Part shown: positions 53,624-61,711 of the stretch, piece after piece
How positions within the stretch are numbered: position 1 is the stretch's first letter
How the letters are laid out: each line of letters starts with the position of its first letter
Translations under genes and position numbers: made by a program
Source of the DNA: Alphaproteobacteria bacterium
Lineage (GTDB): Bacteria; Pseudomonadota; Alphaproteobacteria; Caulobacterales; Parvularculaceae
DNA: 64,000 nt
Direction: 5' to 3'
Assembly: GCA_030433215.1 (NCBI GenBank)
Contig: JAUIMC010000006.1
Span: 119,588 to 183,587, forward strand
The notes under the pieces: generated by a model
The model's database searches: none
Seen by the model: only the letters and a program-made list of their open reading frames with translations
Told to the model about the DNA's origin: nothing

Positions 53624-53636
53624 GCGCCGGCGCCTA
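53621..53636. terminator. perfect palindrome joining two convergent TAG stops
   Basis: TAGGCGCCGGCGCCTA is a perfect 16-base palindrome. Its first triplet is the stop of the cytochrome gene and its last, on the other strand, is the stop of the double-VOC gene. It parallels the hairpin at 8203-8217. As RNA it can only fold with a minimal loop; a terminator role is not proven. Confidence 0.4.
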
Positions 53637-54536
53637 ATTATCGGGATTGCCGCCGACCTGCGCGAAGTAATTCGTCACGCCGCCCGGATCGTTCAGCCAG
53701 ATAAAACGCAGATCGAAGCCCGGAAGACCGCCAAGCGGCGTTTCCACCGTGACATTGCGCGCCCTGGCTTTCGCATCGACGGCGTCGACGTCATTCACCA
53801 CATATTGCATGCCGGCGCTGCCCGTATCGGCCGGCAAATCTTCGCCCGCCGACCAGACATTCACAGTCGTCGCACCGTTGCGATAGGGATATTTCGTGAC
53901 GCCGAGCAGCTCGTCCTCGACCGCCGGCAATTCGTCGAGCCCGACAAATTCGCGGTAAAAGCTGCGGCTTTCTTCCAGATCGGCGGCATTGACCCCGACC
54001 TCGACCTTTTCATAGGTCTCCGGCGGCGCGTCCGGCGCGACAACAAGCTTTAAGGTGAACCCGCCCGGATCTTTCACCAGCGCGGCGCGCGCGCCATCGC
54101 CGATATCCGTAAACTCAGGCGCGGCGGCGCCGAACGCTTCAAACCGCGCCTTCAACGCCGCTTCGTCGGGGAAATAGAGCGTGAAAAGACGGATGCCCGT
54201 CCCGTCCTTGACCTCGCCCAGGTGATATTGCCGGTCTTCCTTGAGGCCCGTCGCAAGCTTGATCTGCGCGCCGCCGATCTTGAACAGGATCATCTCCATG
54301 TCGCCGAGATCGATGGGCTGCAAGGGCTCGAGGTCCAGCACTTCGTCATAGAACCGGATCATCGCTTCGCGGTCTTCATCAACGAAACGCCGGTAGACGT
54401 TCATGGAGTCCTGAACGATCACGGGCCGCACGGAGTTCATCGTTTCGGCCTTTTGTGTTGCGTGCTCTTCAGCAAAAGCGGACGGCGCCGCGAGGGCCAG
54501 TCCGAGAAACAAGGCTGTCTTCAAACGCATCTGCAT
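53634..54536 (-). CDS. exported double-VOC (glyoxalase-fold) protein
   Basis: A 300-residue protein with a signal peptide ending APSAFAEE and two VOC half-domains: about residues 37-160 (NVYRRFVDEDREAMIRFYDEVLDL ... VKDPGGFTLKLVV) and 172-295 (YEKVEVGVNAADLEESRSFYREFVGLDEL ... IWLNDPGGVTNYFAQV). VOC proteins include glyoxalases, extradiol dioxygenases and epimerases and are usually cytosolic; export is uncommon. It follows the PQQ dehydrogenase gene by 15 bases, so the two are co-transcribed. Reaction unknown. Confidence 0.82.
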   Translation of the reverse strand: MQMRLKTALFLGLALAAPSAFAEEHATQKAETMNSVRPVIVQDSMNVYRRFVDEDREAMIRFYDEVLDLEPLQPIDLGDMEMILFKIGGAQIKLATGLKEDRQYHLGEVKDGTGIRLFTLYFPDEAALKARFEAFGAAAPEFTDIGDGARAALVKDPGGFTLKLVVAPDAPPETYEKVEVGVNAADLEESRSFYREFVGLDELPAVEDELLGVTKYPYRNGATTVNVWSAGEDLPADTGSAGMQYVVNDVDAVDAKARARNVTVETPLGGLPGFDLRFIWLNDPGGVTNYFAQVGGNPDN

Positions 54537-54551
54537 GACTTCCTCTCCTCT

Positions 54552-56489
54552 TTATTCCGGCAGCGCGTAAACCACGAGGGATTCGTTGTTCAGCGGCATG
54601 CCGTCCGGCCCCGTCGCGCCGACGCCGAAATTCGCCGCCATGACCGCCACATATTGCCGGCCGTCCTTGCCGAGATAAGTGACCGGCACGGCCTGCGCGT
54701 GATAGTCGAGCGTCGTCGTCCACACTTCTTCGCCGGTTTTGGAATCGAAGGCGCGGAAGCGGTGATCGTTCGTGGCGCCGATAAAGACGAGCCCGCCGGC
54801 GGTGACGATGGGTCCGCCGAACGTGTTGTGCGTGCCTGTCGCCCACTTGTCCTCGGGCAACCCTTCGCTGACGCCGAGCCGCGTCTCCCAGGCGATTTCG
54901 CCGGTATTTGCGTCGATCGCAAAGAGGCGCCCCCAGGGCGGGCGGATGCACGGCAGGGTGATTTTCTCGCCGTCTTCATTTTCAAAGCTGGCGCTGAAGC
55001 TCGTATAGGCGCCGGGGCCGGAAAGACTGGCGCGGTCGTAAACCTGGTTGGAGCCGCCGGTGCCGCGTCCATAATCGGCGCCCTCTTTGCGCTTTTCGGT
55101 AAAGCCGATGCTGCCGCCGGTGCTGGAGTTCACGTAGATATAGCCGGTGGTCGGGTCCGCAGCGCCGCCGCCCCAATTGGCGCCGCCATTATGCGGAATG
55201 TTGATCGACGCTTTCACGGGCTTGCCTTCCTCATAGAGGAAAAACGGCGTGAACGCGCCCGAGTTGAAGAACGTCCCGCCATAGGTGTCGAGCAGCGCGT
55301 GACAGGCCGCCACATGCTCTTCATTTGTGTCTTCGGGCGTGACGATGTCTTCCGGCGTCCAGTCGCTGCGCGACAGGCGCGGCGGCTTCACCGGGAAAGG
55401 CTGCGTCGGCGAATACCATTCGCCCGGCACGTCGCCGGCCTCAACGGGCCGCTCCTCAACGCCGAACACAGGTTCGCCCGTCTCGCGGTCGAGAATATAC
55501 ATGAAGGCCGTCTTGCCGGTTTCGGCGAGCGCAGGGACCTTCTTTCCGTCGACCTCGATATCGAGGAGCACCGGCGGCGCCGGCAGATCGGAATCCCAGA
55601 GATCGTGATGAATGGTCTGGAAGTGCCATTTATACTCGCCGGTCAGCGCGTCAACGGCGACCACGGAATTGCCGAACAGATTGTCGCCGGGCCGGTCGCC
55701 GCCATAATAGTTCGCAGACGGACCGCCGACCGGCATGTAGAGCGTGTCAGTGTCCTCATCGACGGTCATGTACCAGATCCAGACATTGGTTCCGGACCGG
55801 CCTTTCCAGCCGTCATCGAGCCAGGTGTCATGGCCGACTTCCCCGGGGCGCGGCACGGTGTGAAACGTCCAGAGTTTCTCTCCGGTGCGCGCATCGAAGG
55901 CGCGCGAGTCGCCGGGCTCGCCAACCTGCATCTCAAGTACATTGGCGCCGATGATCAGCACATTCTTGTAAACAGTCGGCGGCGAGTTGTAGCCGACGTC
56001 GAGCGCGATGGCGCCGTCATCGCCGAACGCCTTGTCGACCTCGCCGGTCTCAGGATCGAGCGCGACAATGGATCTGCCGCTGGAATAGAAAATCCGCGCG
56101 CCGTGCTCGCCGTCGCCGGGCCAGTAGGAAACGCCGCGGCGGGCGAGCCCGCCGGTCACGCCATGGCGCCAGAGCTCTTCGCCTGTGTCGCCGTCAAGCG
56201 CCACCACCGCGTCACCGATAGGAAGATAAAGCACCGTGTCGATGACGATGGGCGTCGCGGAGCTGACCAGCATGCCGCCGCCTTCGGGCTTGACGCGGAA
56301 AGACCAGGCCTCGGTCAGTTCCGCAACATTCTCCGTGTTGATCTGATCGAGCTGGGAATAGCGCGTGCCTTCGAGATTGCCGGCGTAACGCGGCCAGTCG
56401 CCCGCCTCAAGCGAAGGCCCGCCGGAACTGGCGCAGGCGCCGAGGCCGATCATTGCGGCGGCGGAAACCGAGGCAATCCGAAGTCTCAT
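54552..56489 (-). CDS. PQQ-dependent dehydrogenase lipoprotein (quinoprotein glucose/alcohol dehydrogenase type)
   Basis: A 645-residue eight-bladed propeller enzyme that oxidises an alcohol or sugar in the periplasm and passes electrons to cytochrome c or quinone. Signal ends MIGLGAC (lipobox). Propeller-blade W motifs recur (DWPRYAGNLEGTRYSQLDQI; GDTGEELWRHGV; DARTGEKLWTFHT; DALTGEYKWHFQTIHHDLWD; DANTGEIAWETRLG; DSKTGEEVWTTTLDYHAQAVPVTY). No haem motif and no vicinal Cys pair typical of methanol dehydrogenases, so it needs a separate acceptor such as the cytochrome at 53255. Substrate unknown. A very long antisense frame over it is a codon-bias artefact. Confidence 0.9.
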   Translation of the reverse strand: MRLRIASVSAAAMIGLGACASSGGPSLEAGDWPRYAGNLEGTRYSQLDQINTENVAELTEAWSFRVKPEGGGMLVSSATPIVIDTVLYLPIGDAVVALDGDTGEELWRHGVTGGLARRGVSYWPGDGEHGARIFYSSGRSIVALDPETGEVDKAFGDDGAIALDVGYNSPPTVYKNVLIIGANVLEMQVGEPGDSRAFDARTGEKLWTFHTVPRPGEVGHDTWLDDGWKGRSGTNVWIWYMTVDEDTDTLYMPVGGPSANYYGGDRPGDNLFGNSVVAVDALTGEYKWHFQTIHHDLWDSDLPAPPVLLDIEVDGKKVPALAETGKTAFMYILDRETGEPVFGVEERPVEAGDVPGEWYSPTQPFPVKPPRLSRSDWTPEDIVTPEDTNEEHVAACHALLDTYGGTFFNSGAFTPFFLYEEGKPVKASINIPHNGGANWGGGAADPTTGYIYVNSSTGGSIGFTEKRKEGADYGRGTGGSNQVYDRASLSGPGAYTSFSASFENEDGEKITLPCIRPPWGRLFAIDANTGEIAWETRLGVSEGLPEDKWATGTHNTFGGPIVTAGGLVFIGATNDHRFRAFDSKTGEEVWTTTLDYHAQAVPVTYLGKDGRQYVAVMAANFGVGATGPDGMPLNNESLVVYALPE

Positions 56490-56694
56490 ACAACATCCCT
56501 TCCCGGAGCGTACGTTTATGCGAAGCCTGTCGACTGCAAAAACCTATCGGCAGTTTCCCGGCGCCGCAAATCATTCGAAAATCAATTATCCGCGAAAACG
56601 CGAAGTCGCGTTGTTCCAAAGCGGCGCCTGAATCGCCGCTGCCGGGAAAACGAGGGCATGGAAGGGAAATAACTTATGCGCCGCCGCATAGATT

Positions 56695-56721
56695 GCGGCG
56701 GCGCCGCAAAAACGCCGCCGC
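56695..56721 (-). terminator. hairpin after the small secreted protein gene
   Basis: GCGGCGGCG / CGCCGCCGC is a 9-bp stem with a 9-base loop, 14 bases past the stop of the small gene. A second hairpin TATGCG / CGCATA follows at about 56675-56690. T-tracts are short, so termination is likely but not certain. Confidence 0.5.
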
Positions 56722-56734
56722 CGTCAGTGCGCGA

Positions 56735-56992
56735 TCAGTTAATCTCGGGAAAGCACTGAAGCCCGATTTCTTTCATTTCGTCCGAGGCGTCGCTCTCCCA
56801 GTCCGAAACATTGTTCACATAGTCTTCGGCCTGTTCGTCGGTCATGGCGCCGACAAAGCAGGCGCACTGGCCTTCGGGGTCGGGAGACCCGAGCGGCTCC
56901 ACCACGGAGACGCATTTGTCCATGGCCTCGCCCGCAAAAGCGCTGGTCGAAAACAGCAGCGCGCCGGCGATCATCGCGATTTTAGTCTTCAT
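56735..56992 (-). CDS. small secreted protein with four cysteines, unknown function
   Basis: An 85-residue precursor with a clear signal peptide MKTKIAMIAGALLFSTSAFA and a mature acidic domain of 65 residues holding four Cys (KCVSVVEP; GQCACFVG; LQCFPEIN). GAGGAGGAAATTCA before the ATG is a strong ribosome site. The pattern with one Cys near each end and a CxC in the middle suggests two disulfides. It lies between the PQQ dehydrogenase gene and the hydrolase gene; a composite IclR-type site 108 bases upstream ties it to the adjacent catabolic genes. I do not recognise the family. Confidence 0.82.
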   Translation of the reverse strand: MKTKIAMIAGALLFSTSAFAGEAMDKCVSVVEPLGSPDPEGQCACFVGAMTDEQAEDYVNNVSDWESDASDEMKEIGLQCFPEIN

Positions 56993-57099
56993 TGAATTTC
57001 CTCCTCTTGGCCGGGACGTGAGACCGTGGTCCAGCCATTATACCGCCGCCGGAAACGGCGGACGGGCGGTTTTTCGAACGGATGAGAACGCAACAGAAA

Positions 57100-57131
57100 T
57101 TCGATATCCGAATTTTCTTTCGGATATCGCA
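57100..57131. promoter_or_regulatory. composite IclR-type site C
   Basis: Reads TTCG-ATATC-CGAA, six bases, TTCG-GATAT-CGCA, so it fits the composite pattern TTCG-N5-CGAA-N6-TTCG-N5-CGAA except one base in the last quartet. It also contains an 11-bp inverted repeat CGATATCCGAA / TTCGGATATCG. It lies upstream of the small secreted protein gene and past the 3' end of the hydrolase gene. Confidence 0.65.
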
Positions 57132-57214
57132 ATCGTATGCCGGGGCCTGAACACTGTCAAACCTCAGCCGGGTGAAATTCGCGGCCACGCCAATTATCTG
57201 TACGGGAATTAATA

Positions 57215-58030
57215 TCAGCCGAGCGTGTCGATGAAGGCCGCAAACACATCGTTATATTGCGCCGGGTTGCACAGATTGCACAAATGCCCGGCGTTTTCGA
57301 TGGTCGCCCTTTGCGCACTCGGCGCGCCGTTCGCAATGGCGTCGGCGACGCGCCGGCGCGCGGCCGTTTCCTGATCGCCTGTGACGACCAGCATCGGCGC
57401 GCCAAGGCTCGACAGCGCATCCGGACCGACATTAAGGCGCGAAGGCGGCGCCAAAAGATCGCGGCCGTCATAAGTCTGAAGAATGGCGTCGACGATTTCG
57501 CGCGCCTTCGCATTGGTCACATGCATGAGCGGGTGTGCGCGCCAGGCCTCACGCATCTCGTCAATTTTGCCGGCGCGTATGAGCGCGCTGTATTCGCCCA
57601 CTGGGATCACTTCCGCCTCGTTCGCAGCCGGCCTGAAGCCGTCAAGCTGCGCGCCCTGAAGCACAAGCGCCTTGACGCGCACCGGGTGGCGCAGCGCGCA
57701 GTCGAGCGCGATGCGGCCAGCCTGGGACATGCCTACAAGGACGCAAGATTCTATGGAAAGCGCGTCGAGAATGGCGACGACGTCATCGGCTTCCTTGTCG
57801 AGGGCCGGCGGCGCCGTCGAACGCCCGAAGCCGCGCCGGTCAGGCGCGATTACCGCCTGCCGCGCCGACAGGGCCTCCATCTGCGGCGCCCACATGCGCC
57901 AGTCGAGGGTCCAGCCATGCAGAAACAGGATCGGCGCGCGCGCTTCGCCGCTTGCGCTTTCGCGCCATGCGATTTCCAGATCGCCGCCCTCAACGGCAAG
58001 CTGAATAATCTGCGTCGCCGCGCCGCCCAT
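57215..58030 (-). CDS. alpha/beta-hydrolase, ring-cleavage or enol-lactone hydrolase-like
   Basis: A 271-residue cytosolic serine hydrolase. Oxyanion-region ILFLHGWTLDWRMWAPQM, the DRRGFGRS loop, the nucleophile elbow VLVGMSQAGRIALDCAL (Ser in GMSQAG), the acid region PMLVVTGDQE and the catalytic His in IENAGHLCN are all present. The shape is that of PcaD/BphD-like hydrolases that open lactones or cleave C-C bonds of ring-fission products. Last gene of TonB-wrbA-VOC-hydrolase, all read leftwards; the VOC gene ends 22 bases upstream. Confidence 0.87.
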   Translation of the reverse strand: MGGAATQIIQLAVEGGDLEIAWRESASGEARAPILFLHGWTLDWRMWAPQMEALSARQAVIAPDRRGFGRSTAPPALDKEADDVVAILDALSIESCVLVGMSQAGRIALDCALRHPVRVKALVLQGAQLDGFRPAANEAEVIPVGEYSALIRAGKIDEMREAWRAHPLMHVTNAKAREIVDAILQTYDGRDLLAPPSRLNVGPDALSSLGAPMLVVTGDQETAARRRVADAIANGAPSAQRATIENAGHLCNLCNPAQYNDVFAAFIDTLG

Positions 58031-58052
58031 CAGACCTCACGCATCAGCGCGC

Positions 58053-58586
58053 CTAGCGATAGTCGTTGTTGTTGTGGTGATCGCCTTCAAGCCAGCGCTT
58101 CAGTTCCGAATGCGCCCTGCCCCGCCATTCCTCGGCGCGGTCGACGGCGTCCGGAAGATCGAGCACGAATTCGACAATCATGCCGTTCGGATCGACCACA
58201 TAGACCGAGCGGCAATAACCGTGTTCGAGCACATAGGTGTCAGGCTCTTTAAAGCCCGCCTTGGCGATGCGTTCTTCCATGGCGGCCTGCGTGTCCGCAT
58301 CCACATCGAGCGCGATATGATGAAACGGAGACGGCGGCATTTCAGGTCCGAACTCAGCCTGGTCCGCAGGGTCCGCGAACTGGAAAAACGCCAGCGCGCT
58401 GCCGTCGGCGATGCCGAAAAAGCAATGGATATAGGTGCGCTCTTTTCCGAACAGCACGTCCTTTTCGCACCATGTCGCCACAAGCGGAAATCCGAGAACA
58501 TCCTCGTAGAACTTCCGCGTCGCTTCCATGTCCTTGGTGACGTAAGCGGTGTGATGCAGCCGGTTTGGCAGGGATCCCTTCGCCAT
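58053..58586 (-). CDS. VOC-family protein, extradiol dioxygenase/glyoxalase-like
   Basis: A 177-residue cytosolic VOC protein. It begins LPNRLHHTAYVTKDMEATRKFYEDVLGFPLV, with His in the first metal position, then FHHIALDVDADTQAAME with the second His, and SVYVVDPNGMIVEFVLDLP with the metal-type Glu. These three ligands fit an iron- or manganese-dependent dioxygenase or isomerase. Being next to the hydrolase gene it could produce that enzyme's substrate; this is inference. The start is ATG 58586 behind AGGAGACGCGAGACA. Confidence 0.85.
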   Translation of the reverse strand: MAKGSLPNRLHHTAYVTKDMEATRKFYEDVLGFPLVATWCEKDVLFGKERTYIHCFFGIADGSALAFFQFADPADQAEFGPEMPPSPFHHIALDVDADTQAAMEERIAKAGFKEPDTYVLEHGYCRSVYVVDPNGMIVEFVLDLPDAVDRAEEWRGRAHSELKRWLEGDHHNNNDYR

Positions 58587-58633
58587 TGTCTCGCGTCTCC
58601 TTTAATACGATGTTCGCCAGATCGCGCCCGCCC

Positions 58634-59236
58634 TCAACCGGCGAGACGCGCTGCGGTTTTGGCCACATGGCGGCCCTGAAACTTTGCGCCTTCAAGCTCG
58701 TTCTCGCTCGGCATGCGCGCGCCGTCGCCGCCGGTGATGGTCGAGGCGCCGTAAGGCGTGCCGCCGCTGAGCTCGCTCATGATCGACGCGCCTTCCCACT
58801 CGTAAGGCAGGCCGACAATAATCATGCCGTGATGAAGAAGCGTCGTATGGAACGACGTGATCGTCGTTTCCTGGCCGCCATGCTGGCTGGCGGTCGAGGT
58901 GAAGACGCTGCCGACCTTGCCCACAAGCGCGCGCGACATCCACAACGGCCCCGTCTGATCGAGGAAGTTGCGCATCTGCGCGGCCATGTTGCCGAAGCGC
59001 GTCGGCGTGCCGAAGATGATGGCGTCGTAATTTCCAAGTTCGCCGGGCTCAGCGATCGGCGCATCCTGATCCAGCTTGACGCCGGATTTGACGGCGATCT
59101 CCTCCGGCACGATTTCTGGCGTGCGCTTGACGTCGACCGTCACGCCGGAAACGGAGGCCGCGCCCTCGGCGATGGCTTTCGCCATCGCCTCGACATGACC
59201 GTAACTTGAATAATAAAGCACCAAAACCTTGGTCAC
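58634..59236 (-). CDS. wrbA: NAD(P)H:quinone oxidoreductase, WrbA family
   Basis: A 200-residue flavodoxin-like enzyme that reduces quinones by two electrons with FMN. The FMN-binding loop [23 protein letters not shown], the [19 protein letters not shown] motif and [13 protein letters not shown] are characteristic of WrbA. In this catabolic unit it may reduce a quinone formed from an aromatic substrate or protect against it. It follows the TonB receptor gene by 37 bases. Confidence 0.93.
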   Translation of the reverse strand: MTKVLVLYYSSYGHVEAMAKAIAEGAASVSGVTVDVKRTPEIVPEEIAVKSGVKLDQDAPIAEPGELGNYDAIIFGTPTRFGNMAAQMRNFLDQTGPLWMSRALVGKVGSVFTSTASQHGGQETTITSFHTTLLHHGMIIVGLPYEWEGASIMSELSGGTPYGASTITGGDGARMPSENELEGAKFQGRHVAKTAARLAG

Positions 59237-59273
59237 TAATGTCTCCTTGCTCGGCTACGGGCGCGCAAGCCGT

Positions 59274-61526
59274 TTAGAACCGTACGGTCAGGTCAACGCC
59301 CCACCGCATGGGCTGCGCCTTGAACAAAAACCCGCCGGGAGAATATTCGGTATTGTACTCCTCGTCGAACAAGTTCTTCGACCAGAACATCAAAGACCAG
59401 TGATCATTCATGATCCCGGCGCGCAGATTGACGAGATCGACGGGATCGCGGGCCACCGGCATGGCGTCGAGGGCAAGCTCGGGCGCGCTGAACGGGATCG
59501 TGAAGATCGTATCGCCCAAGCGGTTGTAATCGACGCGGATCAGCCCTTCGATATCGCCCCAGAGCGGCGCCTGATATTCCGCGCCGACATTGAGGGTGTA
59601 TTCCGAGACCAGCGGCGCCTGGGCGCCGATGGCGACGGGGTCCGGGAATTCCGTGATTTCGCTGTCGGTGTAGCCAAAGCCCGCATTGAAGGCGAAGTTG
59701 TCGGTCACCTGCGCGTTCAGCTCCACATCGAAGCCCTTATACTCGACCTCGTCGATATTGCCGAGATTCTGGGTCGAGTTGGCGGCGATGAAGACGAAGA
59801 AGTAAGTGCCTTCGGCCTTGGTGTAATAGCCGCTGGCGTTGAGATTGACGCGGCCGTCCATGAAGGCGGATTTGAAGCCGGCTTCATAGGTGTTCGCGGT
59901 TTCCTGATCGAACAGATCGCCGACATTGAAAAATCCGCCGGACGACGCCAGCGCGCCGACGCCCGTCTGGTTAAAGCCGCCGCTGCGGAAGCCGCGGCTA
60001 TAGCTGGCGAACAGGTTGAGATTGTCGCTCGCCGCATAGCTCAGGATCGCCTGGGGCTGCCAGTCGTCCCATGAGTTTTCACGCACCAGGCCGGAGCTGC
60101 AGGTCGGTCCCGGCGTGCAGGGCAGGAAAGCCGATGGCGTCAGCGTCGTGTTTTCGCGCTTGTCGTGGTCGTAGCGCAGGTTGAGCGACAGCTCGAGACT
60201 GTCGGTGATGTCGTAGGACGTGTTGAGATAGACCGCCCAGGCGAACTGATCCTGCGCATCCGCGAGGAAGGTGAGCTGCGGATGGTCCGGATCGGTGCTC
60301 GGCTCGCGGTAGACCGGAATGACGCCCATGCCGGTGTCGATCTGGTTGCCCGTCGAGATATAGCGGTCGGTCGCATAGATCTGACCGCCGACAATATAGC
60401 GGAAACGGTTTTCAGCGGGCGAGGTGAACCGCACTTCCTGCGTAAACGTATCGACATCCAGGAACTGCGTCTGGCTGAAGTTGAAGCCGACCCGGTTGAT
60501 CGGGAACGGCCCGAACGGGTCGAACGGATAGCCGTCGCCGGTCAGCAATTCCTCGACGCTGTTATAGCCGGTGATCGAGGTGATCGTGCCCGCATCCGTC
60601 TCATAGGACAGCTTCAGCGCGGCGTCGTAAATATCGCGCTCGTTGGTGCCCGAGTTATTCAGATCGATGGGACGGTCCGTATAGTTCGGGTTATTGAAAT
60701 TCGGATTGGAGAAATCCGGGATCACGTAATAAAGCGCGCGGGTTTCGAGGATGTCCGCGGACAAGCGCAGATCGGCGCTGAAATTATCCGTCGGCTCATA
60801 AAGGAAGGACAGGCGCGCATTCAGATCCTGGACGGGATCGACATTCTCTTCGGCGCTCGCATCGGCCGTGTTGACATTGGTGAGGTGGCCCTCCGTGTCG
60901 AACCAGGAGACAGAGCCGCGCATGGAGAAGTCATCGCCGAGCGGCACAGTGACGGCGCCCTGCACCTTGTAGCCGGGCCCGGATTCATAGCCGGCCGTGA
61001 ATTTTCCTTCGAACTCGTCGCCGGGTTTTTTCGTCGTGATGACAATGGCGCCGCCGATTGCGTTGCGTCCGTAAAGAGCGCCTTGCGGTCCCTTCAGGAC
61101 TTCGATCTGTTCAATGTCATAGAGCGCCTGGTTGAATTGAGCCGGCTGCGTCATCGGCACGCCGTCAACGACGATCGCGGCGGACGGTTCGCTGTTGCGC
61201 GCCTGTGAAATGCCGCGAATGACAAGAAAGCTCGTCCCGGCGTTCTGCGTTTCAACGAAGGTGACGTTCGGCACCTGCTCGATGAAATCCGACGGCCGTT
61301 CGATGCCGCGGTTCTGGATCGCCTGTTCATTCAGAACAGTGACCTGCGCGGGAACGTCGATAATGGATTCGTCGCGCCGGCGCGCAGTGACCACGATGCG
61401 GTCGCCTGAGGACGCCATGGTCCCGTCGCCGCTGTCGGATTGCGCCCATGCAAATGAAGGCGTGAAAAACGTCGCCAAGGCCGTAGCCGACAACAAGGCG
61501 CGCGCATGTTTCGATGCAATGCCCAT
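59274..61526 (-). CDS. TonB-dependent outer-membrane receptor of the catabolic locus
   Basis: A 750-residue outer-membrane importer. ATG 61526 follows GGGAGGAACTAG and begins a signal peptide ending FFTPSFAWAQ; the frame upstream is rejected. The TonB box is IVVTARRRDESI, and the plug carries PAQVTVLNEQAI, SFLVIRGISQARN, YDIEQIEVLKGPQGALYGRNAIGGAIVITTKKP. The barrel ends AQPMRWGVDLTVRF. This class is typical of receptors near aromatic and terpenoid degradation genes in sphingomonads. First gene of the unit TonB-wrbA-VOC-hydrolase; its promoter overlaps composite site A. Confidence 0.93.
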   Translation of the reverse strand: MGIASKHARALLSATALATFFTPSFAWAQSDSGDGTMASSGDRIVVTARRRDESIIDVPAQVTVLNEQAIQNRGIERPSDFIEQVPNVTFVETQNAGTSFLVIRGISQARNSEPSAAIVVDGVPMTQPAQFNQALYDIEQIEVLKGPQGALYGRNAIGGAIVITTKKPGDEFEGKFTAGYESGPGYKVQGAVTVPLGDDFSMRGSVSWFDTEGHLTNVNTADASAEENVDPVQDLNARLSFLYEPTDNFSADLRLSADILETRALYYVIPDFSNPNFNNPNYTDRPIDLNNSGTNERDIYDAALKLSYETDAGTITSITGYNSVEELLTGDGYPFDPFGPFPINRVGFNFSQTQFLDVDTFTQEVRFTSPAENRFRYIVGGQIYATDRYISTGNQIDTGMGVIPVYREPSTDPDHPQLTFLADAQDQFAWAVYLNTSYDITDSLELSLNLRYDHDKRENTTLTPSAFLPCTPGPTCSSGLVRENSWDDWQPQAILSYAASDNLNLFASYSRGFRSGGFNQTGVGALASSGGFFNVGDLFDQETANTYEAGFKSAFMDGRVNLNASGYYTKAEGTYFFVFIAANSTQNLGNIDEVEYKGFDVELNAQVTDNFAFNAGFGYTDSEITEFPDPVAIGAQAPLVSEYTLNVGAEYQAPLWGDIEGLIRVDYNRLGDTIFTIPFSAPELALDAMPVARDPVDLVNLRAGIMNDHWSLMFWSKNLFDEEYNTEYSPGGFLFKAQPMRWGVDLTVRF

Positions 61527-61603
61527 CCCTAGTTCCTCCCTAAAAGCATCGTTGTTCGCCGGGCGGTTCTCCGCCTCTTTAGGCCAGCGATTCTTGCGGC
61601 GGC

Positions 61604-61645
61604 ATCGTAAAACTTCGTAGATCGAAGTCAAGTTCGATATTCGAA
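61604..61645 (-). promoter_or_regulatory. promoter and composite IclR-type site A of the TonB receptor unit
   Basis: Site A (61614-61645) reads TTCG-TAGAT-CGAA, GTCAAG, TTCG-ATATT-CGAA on the plus strand. On the minus strand a -35 element TTGACT (61626-61631) lies between its two dyads and a -10 TACGAT (61604-61609) follows after 16 bases. The dyad at 61614-61626 therefore covers the promoter spacer, as expected for repression. Confidence 0.7.
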
Positions 61646-61711
61646 ATCCAGATAGCGCACACAGCGTCACGCCCCGGCTTTCGCCGGGTCTCGCAGCCAT
61701 GGGACGGGGCT

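Noticed and set aside
56521..56620. Possible composite IclR-type site in front of the PQQ dehydrogenase gene
   Set aside because: TTCG-like words occur but their spacing does not fit the 19-base repeat.
54222..56672. An 816-codon open frame on the plus strand opposite the double-VOC and PQQ dehydrogenase genes
   Set aside because: It mirrors the real genes in a GC-rich codon-bias frame, has an arginine-rich, repeat-poor composition with no domain, and both minus-strand genes have clear family motifs and signal peptides.
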